Origin: Pararhodospirillum photometricum DSM 122
GTDB lineage: Bacteria; Pseudomonadota; Alphaproteobacteria; Rhodospirillales; Rhodospirillaceae
Reading direction: 5' to 3'
NCBI RefSeq assembly: GCF_000284415.1
Contig: NC_017059.1
Location: 930,939 to 945,251, forward strand
Length of the DNA: 14,313 nucleotides
Part shown: one piece after another, positions 1-5,444 of the stretch
Position numbering within the stretch: position 1 is the first letter of the stretch
How the letters are laid out: each line of letters starts with the position of its first letter
Program-made: the position numbers and the translations under genes
The notes under the pieces: model-generated
What the model was told of the DNA's origin: nothing
Database searches by the model: none
What the model saw: the letters and a program-made list of their open reading frames with translations, nothing else

Positions 1-15
1 CCCTCCTCGGCGTCT

Positions 16-930
16 TCACCCCCCCCGATCCCAAGGCGGCACCGGCGAAAAACGCTCCACAAGAAAATCAACAAAGCACCGCACCTTCGGCGATAAGTGG
101 CGAGGCGTCGGGTACACCGCATGCACCGCGCCATGGTCTGGCAAAAACCCGGGCAAAACCTCCACCACCCGCCCGGCCTGCACGGCAGGTCCGGCAATAA
201 AGGTCGGGAGAACAGCCAGCCCCAGTCCGGCCAGCGCCGCTTCCAGCAAGGCATCGCCGTTGTTGGCGCGCAGCGGACCCGAGAGCGTCAGCGGCCAGGA
301 CGTGCCGTCGGAGCGCACAAACCGCCACTCCTCGGTCATGCTCACATTGGCATAGCTCAGACAGGCGTGCCCGGTGAGGTCGTCCGGGGTGGCCGGCGTG
401 CCATGGGCCGCGAGATAGGCGGGGCTGCCACAGACCATCCGACGCACCGGGGCCAAGCGCCGCGCCACGAGGTCGGATTCTGGCAGGCGACCAATGCGCA
501 CCGCCACATCCACCCCCTCGTCGATCAAATCCACGAAGTGGTCGTTCAAGGTGAGATCCAGCGTGATCTCGGGCGCCACCTCCCGAAAGGCCCCCAGCGC
601 CGGCACCAGATGCCGCACCCCAAAACTGACCGGAGCATTAATCCGCAACACGCCGCGCGGGCTGGCCTGAAGCTGACGCACCGCCCGATCAGCGTCGTCG
701 AGATCGGACAAGGCCTGCGAGACCCGCTGATAATAGCCCTGGCCGGCTTCGGTCAGGGTCAAGGAGCGGGTGGTGCGCTGGAGCAGACGAACCCCCAGCC
801 CCGCCTCCAACTGGGCAACCTGCCGGCTGATCGCCGAGGTCGAACTGCCCAGCCGGCGCGCCGCCCCGGAAAACGACCCCTCCTCAACCACGCGGACGAA
901 AGCCTGCAAGGGAAACAAGCGGTCGGTCAT
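16..930 (-). CDS. LysR-family transcriptional regulator
   Basis: This 304-residue protein has the usual LysR length and layout. A winged helix-turn-helix occupies about residues 5-64 (FVRVVEEGSFSGAARRLG, then SAISRQVAQLE and the wing TRSLTLTEAG). A periplasmic-binding-like effector domain runs from about residue 90 to 295. It is probably a cytoplasmic DNA-binding regulator. It is divergent from the azoR-like gene with a 107-bp gap, the classic arrangement in which a LysR protein controls its neighbour and itself. The start at 930 places the HTH at the normal distance from the N-terminus. The inducer cannot be told from sequence; quinones or electrophiles would be a guess from the neighbour. 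The family call is sure, the target is inferred. Confidence 0.93.
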   Translation of the reverse strand: MTDRLFPLQAFVRVVEEGSFSGAARRLGSSTSAISRQVAQLEAGLGVRLLQRTTRSLTLTEAGQGYYQRVSQALSDLDDADRAVRQLQASPRGVLRINAPVSFGVRHLVPALGAFREVAPEITLDLTLNDHFVDLIDEGVDVAVRIGRLPESDLVARRLAPVRRMVCGSPAYLAAHGTPATPDDLTGHACLSYANVSMTEEWRFVRSDGTSWPLTLSGPLRANNGDALLEAALAGLGLAVLPTFIAGPAVQAGRVVEVLPGFLPDHGAVHAVYPTPRHLSPKVRCFVDFLVERFSPVPPWDRGG

Positions 931-978
931 TGTTGCGTATCCAGCAATAGTGTCTTGCTGCTACGATGAATTGTTGCG
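929..978. promoter_or_regulatory. candidate LysR operator between lysR and azoR genes
   Basis: The nonamer ATTGTTGCG occurs at 929-937 and again at 970-978, 41 bp apart, close to four helical turns. The first copy also forms an imperfect inverted repeat with CAGCAAT at 942-948 (six of seven positions pair). This AT-richer patch lies in the divergent intergenic gap where a LysR regulator would be expected to bind at two phased half-sites. No convincing -10/-35 pair could be fixed for either gene. Binding is inferred, the repeats are seen. Confidence 0.4.
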
Positions 979-1037
979 AACCGCTCCACAAGCCATGTTT
1001 CTAGCGTGTTCACCCGCTCCCCGAAAGGACCGCCCCC

Positions 1038-1649
1038 ATGACCCTTTTACACCTTGATTCCAGCTTGCTCGGCGACGCCTCGGTCACCCGCCACCTGACC
1101 CAGCGCATTGTCGCCACCCTGACGGCGGCCCACCCCGGGACCACGGTCGTTCGGCGCGACTTGGCCGCCCAGCCGCCCGCCCCCCTCGACGCCGAGTTGA
1201 TCAAGGTGGTCAAGTTCCGTGACCTCACCGATTTGACCGCGCGCCAGCAAGCCGAATTGGCCCTGACCGACACCTTGGTGGACGAGTTTCTGGCGGCCGA
1301 AACGGTGGTGATCGGCGCCCCCATGTATAATTTTTCGATCCCCACCCCCCTCAAGGCCTGGATCGACCGCGTGGCCCAGCCCGGTCGCACCTTCCGCTAC
1401 ACCGAAACAGGGCCCCAGGGGTTGGCGGGCGGACGCCGGGTGATCATCGCTTCGGCCCGCGGCGGACGCTATGCCGGCACACCGGCCGAAACCGCGTTCG
1501 ATCACCAGGAAGCTTACCTGAAGGCCGTGATGACCTTTTTTGGCATTCCCGAGGTCGAGATCATTCGGGCCGAGGGGGTTGCCATGGGCGACGAGGCACG
1601 CGCCGCCGCTCTGGCCGCCGCCGAGGCGCAGATTCAGGCTTTGGTCTGA
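1038..1649 (+). CDS. azoR: FMN-dependent NADH-azoreductase / quinone reductase (AzoR type)
   Basis: This 203-residue flavodoxin-fold protein matches AzoR in length and motifs. It opens with LLHLDSS for phosphate binding, has the FMN-contacting PMYNFSIPTPLKAWIDR at residues 95-111, and carries SARGG at 139-143, the second flavin loop. AzoR enzymes are soluble homodimers that reduce quinones and azo compounds in two-electron steps with NADH, and probably serve in quinone or thiol stress. The start at 1038 is supported by AAAGGA about 8 bases upstream. It is divergent from a LysR gene that likely regulates it. A palindromic repeat follows the stop. Substrate preference cannot be read from sequence. 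Confidence 0.9.
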   Translation: MTLLHLDSSLLGDASVTRHLTQRIVATLTAAHPGTTVVRRDLAAQPPAPLDAELIKVVKFRDLTDLTARQQAELALTDTLVDEFLAAETVVIGAPMYNFSIPTPLKAWIDRVAQPGRTFRYTETGPQGLAGGRRVIIASARGGRYAGTPAETAFDHQEAYLKAVMTFFGIPEVEIIRAEGVAMGDEARAAALAAAEAQIQALV

Positions 1650-1662
1650 GGGGAAAAAGGCC

Positions 1663-1688
1663 GGGGAGGCGCGGCCTCCCCAGACCCC
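1663..1688. repeat. palindromic intergenic repeat, copy A (inverted orientation)
   Basis: GGGGAGGC (1663-1670) and GCCTCCCC (1674-1681) form a perfect 8-bp hairpin with a 3-base loop. Read on the minus strand, 1688-1674 gives the 15-mer GGGGTCTGGGGAGGC that recurs at 5244 and 11663 and, with one mismatch, at 10352. On the minus strand the hairpin is followed within a few bases by TTTTT (1654-1658), so it could end minus-strand transcripts. On the plus strand no T tract follows, although it sits right after the azoR stop. Confidence 0.6.
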
Positions 1689-1769
1689 TCTCGAGGTAGA
1701 TCGAGCGGGAATGGTCTTTCATGATACGCTGGGCTCGTTACAGGAATTCATGACGCGGTATTGGTTTTC

Positions 1770-3305
1770 ATGGCAGACGGATTTCAGGATCGTTTTTCAG
1801 GGCCGGTGACGGCTTTTCAGGATCGGGCGTTGCCGGAACGGGCGGTCCTGACGGGCTATGCCGCGTTGATCGATGCCTTTCAGCTTGCGGTCCCGCTGCC
1901 CCGAACGCTGGCCGCCATCGGCTCCCAGCACAAACTCTATGACCGGGAGGGCTGGCGCTTGTTCACCCCCCGGCACGCTCGCCCCGCCAGTCTTGAGGGG
2001 CACCTGACCTTTGCCCTCAAATACGAGGGGGTGGATCTTCTTGTGCTCAAGGCGCTCTTCAAGGCCGTCGGCCCCGGCCCGATCATGGCCTTGGTCAAAG
2101 CCACGCCCACCGGGAGCTATGCCCGGCGTCTCTGGTTCTTGTACGAATGGCTGATCGGCACCCCCCTCGACCTGCCGAATGCCACGGCGGGAGCCTATGT
2201 CGAGGTCCTCGATCCCCGACAGCAATGGGGCGCCGCCGCCCTCCTCTCCTCCCGGCACCGGGTGAAAAACAATCTGCCGGGAACGCCGGCCTTCTGCCCC
2301 CTGGTGTTCACCACCGACAAGCTCCGCGCTTTCCAGGCGCTTGACCTCGCCGACCAAGCCCGGGCCACCCTCGCCAGCGTGCCAAAGGATTTGCTGGCGC
2401 GAACAGCCGCTTTTTTGTTGCTCAAGGATTCGAGATCCAGCTTCGCCATTGAACGGGAGTATCCGGCTCATGACCGCGTCCAGCGCTGGGGCAAGGCCAT
2501 TGGCGAAGCGGGGCGGCGCGCTCTGGATCTGGACGAGTTGTTGCGGCTGCAAAGAATCGTCATCGGCGACGCCCGATTTGTCCGGCTGGGACTGCGCAAG
2601 GAAGGCGGTTTTGTCGGGGAACACGAACGCAATACCGGCGCCCCCTTGCCCGACCATATCAGTGCCAAGCCAGAGGACCTCCTTTCCCTGATGGAAGGGA
2701 TCACCCGGTTCAGTCGAACAGCCGGTCGCACCCTTGATCCGGTCATTGCGGCGGCCGGGCTGGCCTTTGGCTTCGTCTATACCCATCCGTTTGAAGACGG
2801 AAATGGGCGCCTACATCGCTACTTGATCCATCATGCCCTGAGCGAGCGGGGCTTCAATCCGCCAGACATGGTGTTTCCGGTCTCCGCAGCCATTTTGGAC
2901 CAACTGCATGCGTACCGCCTCACCTTGGAGAGCTACTCGGCCCGACTCCTGCCGCATATCCAATGGGAACCAACACCCACGGGCAATGTCCATGTCCTCA
3001 ACGACACGGCAGATTTTTATCGCTACTTCGACGCCACACCCCATGCCGAGTTTCTGTATGAGTGCGTTCAGCGGACCATTGAAGTCGATCTCCCGGCGGA
3101 AACCGCTTATCTCAAAAACTATGATGCGTTTCGGGACGGGGTGGCGGCGCTGGTGGACATGCCGGAGCGGACCCTTGAGAGGCTGCTGCGTTTCCTTCGG
3201 CAGAATAACGGGGTCCTCTCGAAGCGGGCACGAGACAACGAATTCCGAGCCCTCACCCCGGAGGAGGTCCAAAAAATCGAGGACCTGTATCAGAGCGTCT
3301 TCTGA
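1770..3305 (+). CDS. Fic-domain protein (putative AMP transferase)
   Basis: This protein of about 511 residues has the full Fic core HPFEDGNGRLHR starting at His339. It contains the catalytic His, the acidic metal ligand and the GNGR anion loop, so it is predicted to be active in transferring AMP or a similar group to a target protein. The flanking regions fit a recognisable ~500-residue Fic family. The N-terminal region contains RHRVKNNLPGTPAFCPLV. The helix before the Fic core contains S224-F-A-I-E228, the position of the autoinhibitory (S/T)xxxE(G/N) motif. The C-terminus ends in a small helical domain (LSKRARDNEFRALT). The ATG at 1770 is preferred over TTG at 1761, but neither has a good Shine-Dalgarno sequence. 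No antitoxin partner lies next to it. Target and partner are unknown. Confidence 0.88.
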   Translation: MADGFQDRFSGPVTAFQDRALPERAVLTGYAALIDAFQLAVPLPRTLAAIGSQHKLYDREGWRLFTPRHARPASLEGHLTFALKYEGVDLLVLKALFKAVGPGPIMALVKATPTGSYARRLWFLYEWLIGTPLDLPNATAGAYVEVLDPRQQWGAAALLSSRHRVKNNLPGTPAFCPLVFTTDKLRAFQALDLADQARATLASVPKDLLARTAAFLLLKDSRSSFAIEREYPAHDRVQRWGKAIGEAGRRALDLDELLRLQRIVIGDARFVRLGLRKEGGFVGEHERNTGAPLPDHISAKPEDLLSLMEGITRFSRTAGRTLDPVIAAAGLAFGFVYTHPFEDGNGRLHRYLIHHALSERGFNPPDMVFPVSAAILDQLHAYRLTLESYSARLLPHIQWEPTPTGNVHVLNDTADFYRYFDATPHAEFLYECVQRTIEVDLPAETAYLKNYDAFRDGVAALVDMPERTLERLLRFLRQNNGVLSKRARDNEFRALTPEEVQKIEDLYQSVF

Positions 3306-3341
3306 GGGCGTCATCCCGGGGCCCGATCAACGCCCAAATGC

Positions 3342-3370
3342 AAAAAACGGCCCCACGATTGCGGACCGTT
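3342..3370 (-). terminator. rho-independent terminator of the tRNA-Arg array
   Basis: Read on the minus strand, AACGGTCC (3370-3363) pairs with GGGCCGTT (3353-3346), giving eight pairs with one G-U. The loop is nine bases, and the second arm runs into TTTTTT (3347-3342). It lies about 29 bases past the 3' end of the last tRNA gene (3399), in the correct orientation. Only the minus strand has the T tract, so it serves the tRNA transcript and not the convergent fic gene. Confidence 0.75.
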
Positions 3371-3398
3371 CCAAAAGCAGACAGGGAGGGAAATGAGG

Positions 3399-3475
3399 TG
3401 GCGCGCCCGAGAAGATTCGAACTCCTAACCTTCTGATCCGTAGTCAGATGCTCTATCCAGTTGAGCTACGGGCGC
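3399..3475 (-). tRNA. tRNA-Arg (anticodon ACG), copy 3 of the transcript
   Basis: The minus strand folds as a complete 77-base tRNA. The acceptor stem is GCGCCCG/CGGGCGC, the D stem is GCUC/GAGC, and the anticodon stem is UCUGA/UCAGA. The anticodon loop is CUACGGA, so the anticodon is ACG (A34 normally edited to inosine, reading CGU/CGC/CGA). The T loop is UUCGAAU. The discriminator is G and CCA is encoded at 3401-3399. By eye it is identical to the two copies at 3511 and 3632. It is the last gene of the array and is followed by the terminator at 3370-3342. Confidence 0.97.
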
Positions 3476-3510
3476 AACCTCAGGGACAACCGCGAAAACC
3501 GATGGGGCAA

Positions 3511-3587
3511 TGGCGCGCCCGAGAAGATTCGAACTCCTAACCTTCTGATCCGTAGTCAGATGCTCTATCCAGTTGAGCTACGGGCGC
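3511..3587 (-). tRNA. tRNA-Arg (anticodon ACG), copy 2 of the transcript
   Basis: This has the same 77-base sequence and cloverleaf as its neighbours, including the encoded CCA (3513-3511). It is separated by 35 bp from the downstream copy and 44 bp from the upstream copy. The two spacers are unlike each other, so the array is a set of duplicated genes whose spacers have diverged or were never alike. No promoter is needed between copies if they are cut from one precursor. Confidence 0.97.
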
Positions 3588-3631
3588 CTTGCACACAGGT
3601 TTCTCACACCAAGACGCGGCCCTGAAACCAG

Positions 3632-3708
3632 TGGCGCGCCCGAGAAGATTCGAACTCCTAACCTTCTGATCCGTAGTCAGATGCTCTATCCAGTTGAGCT
3701 ACGGGCGC
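3632..3708 (-). tRNA. tRNA-Arg (anticodon ACG), copy 1 of the transcript
   Basis: This is the first gene of the array in transcription order, identical to the other two and with encoded CCA at 3634-3632. A candidate sigma-70 promoter with a GC-rich discriminator lies about 56-84 bases upstream (minus strand). That implies a short 5' leader of about 50 bases to be removed by RNase P. Confidence 0.97.
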
Positions 3709-3763
3709 TTTCTTGGTGCCTTCCGTCGCGCTCCCCGAGGGGGGTCGTCGTTGGAAGGAGCGC

Positions 3764-3792
3764 TTTGTACCCGCACGGCTCCGAGCAGGCAA
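3764..3792 (-). promoter_or_regulatory. candidate promoter of the tRNA-Arg array
   Basis: On the minus strand TTGCCT (3792-3787) is followed after exactly 17 bases by TACAAA (3769-3764). The next bases are GCGCTCC, a GC-rich discriminator of the kind found at stringently controlled stable-RNA promoters. A run of seven T (3799-3793) lies just upstream of the -35 and could act as an UP-like element. The predicted start, near 3757, gives a leader of about 49 bases. The boxes are imperfect, so this is a reasoned candidate only. Confidence 0.45.
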
Positions 3793-3933
3793 GAAAAAAA
3801 TCACGCCCCCTCTCTTTTTTTCACGGCCGGCGCCAGGAGGAAGGGTACGCTGGGAAGGCGCGGCGGGCCCAGCCCCCTCGTTTCCTTCACACCCTGCGCC
3901 ACCCAATTGCCCGGCGGGCCGGTCACTTCCCGC

Positions 3934-3962
3934 TTGTGACCCCCAAGGCTTCTGAGTACACT
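3934..3962 (+). promoter_or_regulatory. candidate sigma-70 promoter of the lipoprotein gene
   Basis: TTGTGA (3934-3939), a 17-base spacer and TACACT (3957-3962) make a good match to the housekeeping consensus. They are followed by the only A/T-rich patch nearby (AAAAATTTA at 3967-3975). Transcription would start near 3969, leaving a leader of about 190 bases before the ATG at 4158. Confidence 0.5.
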
Positions 3963-4157
3963 GCCGCAAAAATTTACGGGCCACCTCGGCCGTCCCGCGC
4001 ACCGGCGGCCATGTCCCCTGGGCCGTGGGATCGGAGCCGGTCCGCGGTGTGGTGGCAAACCGTGCCCGGTGGTCGTTCTCCCCCGGCACGTGCGGACGTC
4101 GCGCACCGCTCTCGCTACGAGGGGGTGCGCAGCCCTGGGGAAAAAAGGTCGTGGTCG

Positions 4158-5237
4158 ATGGCGTTCTTTAAACGGAAGCATTTTGTTCTCGTCACGGCTG
4201 GTCTCGCCCTGGCGGCGTGTCAGTCGGGGAACAACGTCCTGTTCCCCTCGCTCAGTGGGTCATCCGGTGGTTCGTCCATCGCCACCGCGATTGAGGGAGG
4301 GCCGCCGCAACTCGGCAGCACCTACTTTGAACCCGAGGGGGTCACTCCCGGCGAGCCCACGGGCACCTTCGTGGGACAGAAGGTTGTCTCCTATCGCCAG
4401 GAACTGGCCCAGCTTCAGGAAACCATTCGCAACCAGAACACCCAGTTGCAGGCCCTGCGCAATAAGACCATTCAAGATAGCAATGGCTACCACGAAAACG
4501 TGGCCAGCATGCGCGCGCGCTTGCAGCTCGGGACCACCCCGGGCAACCCCATTCTCATGAACCGGTGGGAAACGGCCCAGGCCCAGCTCAACACCATCAA
4601 CCAAGATGTGGTCTTGATGGATCAGTTGGGCCAGATGATCGCCGTCAACCAGGACACCGCGACCTATCTGTTGACCAGCGTGCGCTCGTCCTATGCCATC
4701 CCCGGCGCCGTGGACGAGGATCACCGCCAGTTGCGCATCGTCGAGGACGAGGCCCAGCAAACCGCCGTGCTCATCGACCGCTTGTTGAGCGAACTCAACT
4801 CCGATATCCGCCGCCAGACGGCCTACGTTGGCAACGAAAAGATCAACCTGGGCTCGTTGTCTACCGCCATTCGCAATGGTCAGCTCTTCGGCGCCGTTGG
4901 GCCCGATGGGTACAGCACCGCCCCGGTCATGGCCGGCCCCTCCCCGACCCCGGCCGCCATGGCGCCGTCGGGCGTGCCGCTGGTCGTCGTGCGCTTCGAC
5001 CAACCCAATGTCCGCTTCGAGGAGCCCCTGACCCGGGCCGCCCAGGCGGCGCTGGCCCGCAATCCCAACGCGTCGTTCTCGGTGGTGGCCGTTTCCAGCG
5101 GCGCCGCCGGCACCGCCGCCCGGGGCGCCGAACAGGTCGTGCGTGTGCTCTCGCGCCTTGGTATCCCGCCCGGGCGCATCACCCAGACGGCGACCACCAG
5201 CTCGGGCACCGACGAAGTCCGCGTTTTCGTCCGCTGA
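4158..5237 (+). CDS. conserved alphaproteobacterial lipoprotein, function unknown
   Basis: This 359-residue protein starts MAFFKRKHFV and has a type II signal peptide with lipobox LAAC, lipidated at Cys21. The mature protein is therefore a membrane-anchored periplasmic lipoprotein. Residues about 77-135 are Gln/Asn/Leu-rich (ELAQLQETIRNQNTQLQAL) and look like a coiled coil. A second helical stretch runs to about 240. An Ala/Pro-rich linker follows (~255-272). The last ~85 residues are a compact alpha/beta domain beginning VPLVVVRFDQPNVRFEEPL and ending in VRVFVR. From memory this C-terminal type recurs in Rhodospirillales envelope proteins and resembles small OmpA- or SPOR-like folds, but I cannot name it. 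The start is chosen by the signal peptide and by GGGGAAAAAAGG 9 bases upstream. A much longer upstream open frame is not used. Confidence 0.75.
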   Translation: MAFFKRKHFVLVTAGLALAACQSGNNVLFPSLSGSSGGSSIATAIEGGPPQLGSTYFEPEGVTPGEPTGTFVGQKVVSYRQELAQLQETIRNQNTQLQALRNKTIQDSNGYHENVASMRARLQLGTTPGNPILMNRWETAQAQLNTINQDVVLMDQLGQMIAVNQDTATYLLTSVRSSYAIPGAVDEDHRQLRIVEDEAQQTAVLIDRLLSELNSDIRRQTAYVGNEKINLGSLSTAIRNGQLFGAVGPDGYSTAPVMAGPSPTPAAMAPSGVPLVVVRFDQPNVRFEEPLTRAAQAALARNPNASFSVVAVSSGAAGTAARGAEQVVRVLSRLGIPPGRITQTATTSSGTDEVRVFVR

Positions 5238-5243
5238 GACCAA

Positions 5244-5288
5244 GGGGTCTGGGGAGGCCGTCCTCCTTCCCAGGCTTTCCCTTCGGGC
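5244..5288. repeat. palindromic intergenic repeat, copy C (degenerate)
   Basis: The 15-mer GGGGTCTGGGGAGGC (5244-5258) is identical to the one at 11663-11677. It is followed, as there, by a partly complementary arm (CTCCTTCCCAGGC) and by TTTCCCTTCG. The stem is imperfect here: CTGGG (5249-5253) still pairs with CCCAG (5269-5273). It begins 7 bases after the lipoprotein stop, so it may act as a terminator or mRNA 3'-end stabiliser. It also forms the upstream part of the exporter leader region. Confidence 0.55.
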
Positions 5289-5305
5289 CCGTGAGGGAGC
5301 ATCAC

Positions 5306-5335
5306 ATGGGAAACGCCAAGTCAGCAGACAGGTAA
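5306..5335 (+). CDS. nine-codon leader peptide (cmlA-type stalling leader) of the exporter
   Basis: The ATG at 5306 opens a complete ORF, MGNAKSADR then TAA, preceded by GAGGGAG with a 6-base spacing. From memory, the leader that lets chloramphenicol induce cmlA is MSTSKNADK, also nine codons. The two share Lys5, Ala7 and Asp8 and a basic residue 9. Chloramphenicol is known to arrest ribosomes best when alanine is the penultimate residue of the nascent chain, here Ala7 with codon 8 in the P site. The ORF ends directly against the hairpin at 5336-5364 and lies upstream of a phenicol-type exporter, as expected for translational attenuation. Induction is inferred. A 9-codon match alone could be chance, but the position supports it. 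Confidence 0.65.
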   Translation: MGNAKSADR

Positions 5336-5364
5336 GCCGCAACACCCAGGAGGGTCGTTGCGGC
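5336..5364 (+). promoter_or_regulatory. attenuator hairpin after the leader peptide
   Basis: GCCGCAAC (5336-5343) pairs perfectly with GTTGCGGC (5357-5364). Inside it ACCC (5344-5347) pairs with GGGT (5352-5355), with one bulged C. The apex holds a perfect AGGAGG (5348-5353). A ribosome stalled with leader codon 8 in the P site would cover roughly to 5342 and would open the lower stem, exposing the AGGAGG. A T-rich stretch (5370-5384) follows but not immediately, so an intrinsic terminator or transcription attenuator is a weaker alternative. No consensus promoter was found between the lipoprotein stop and the leader. Confidence 0.6.
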
Positions 5365-5444
5365 GTTCTGTTCGATTCTTTTTCTCCGATGACCGACCAA
5401 CAGACGCCGCCCGGTATCTTGATCGAGCGGACGATATCTCATGA
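5358..5444 (+). CDS. possible 28-codon coupling ORF between attenuator and exporter
   Basis: A TTG at 5358, four bases after the AGGAGG hidden in the attenuator, opens a frame of 28 codons. Its product would begin MRRSVRFFFSDD. It ends in TGA at 5442-5444, overlapping the exporter ATG as ATGA. The exporter itself has only a weak Shine-Dalgarno sequence (GAGCGGA, spacing 9). A coupled reading frame would explain how a hairpin 77 bases away could control it. TTG starts are uncommon and the spacing is short, so this may be fortuitous. Confidence 0.25.
   Translation: MRRSVRFFFSDDRPTDAARYLDRADDIS

Larger units (their letters stand above)
3709..4157. other. 449-bp intergenic region between tRNA-Arg array and lipoprotein gene
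   Basis: No protein-coding gene is convincing here. The frame open upstream of the lipoprotein start has no conserved-looking content and crosses the third tRNA. The stretch holds two divergent candidate promoters: one for the tRNA array (3764-3792, minus) and one for the lipoprotein (3934-3962, plus). Between them are short A and T tracts (3793-3799, 3815-3821). The 3970-4150 part would be a long 5' leader of the lipoprotein. It is GC-rich and could fold, but I recognise no riboswitch or small RNA. Confidence 0.5.

Noticed and set aside
97..969. Long plus-strand open frame opposite the LysR gene
   Set aside because: It is antisense to a clear LysR protein, rich in His/Arg/Gln/Gly as shadow frames are in GC-rich DNA, and has no recognisable domain.
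1663..1681. Rho-independent terminator for azoR on the plus strand
   Set aside because: The hairpin is good but the T tract lies only on the minus-strand side. It is therefore listed as a repeat and not as an azoR terminator.
1750..1809. 19-codon ORF with AGGA before its ATG, overlapping the fic start, as a leader peptide
   Set aside because: It has no adjacent hairpin or recognisable arrest sequence, and short ORFs of this size are expected by chance. Fic genes are not known to use such leaders.
3399..3708. tRNA repeats as CRISPR array or as attachment-site duplications of an island
   Set aside because: Each unit is a full-length tRNA with intact cloverleaf and CCA, and the three are tandem without an integrase or cargo between them.
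3573..4157. Upstream in-frame extension of the lipoprotein gene giving a 554-residue protein
   Set aside because: It would cross a tRNA gene and place the signal peptide and lipobox in the middle of the protein. The ATG at 4158 opens directly on the signal peptide and has a ribosome binding site.
4260..5345. 361-residue minus-strand open frame over the lipoprotein and leader region
   Set aside because: Composition is that of a shadow frame (Gly/Ala/His/Arg rich), and it covers a well-supported lipoprotein gene. No start signal is seen.
5336..5384. Simple intrinsic terminator of the lipoprotein gene
   Set aside because: The T-rich stretch does not begin directly after the stem, and the leader ORF abutting the hairpin and the enclosed AGGAGG are better explained by attenuation. 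It is kept as an alternative.
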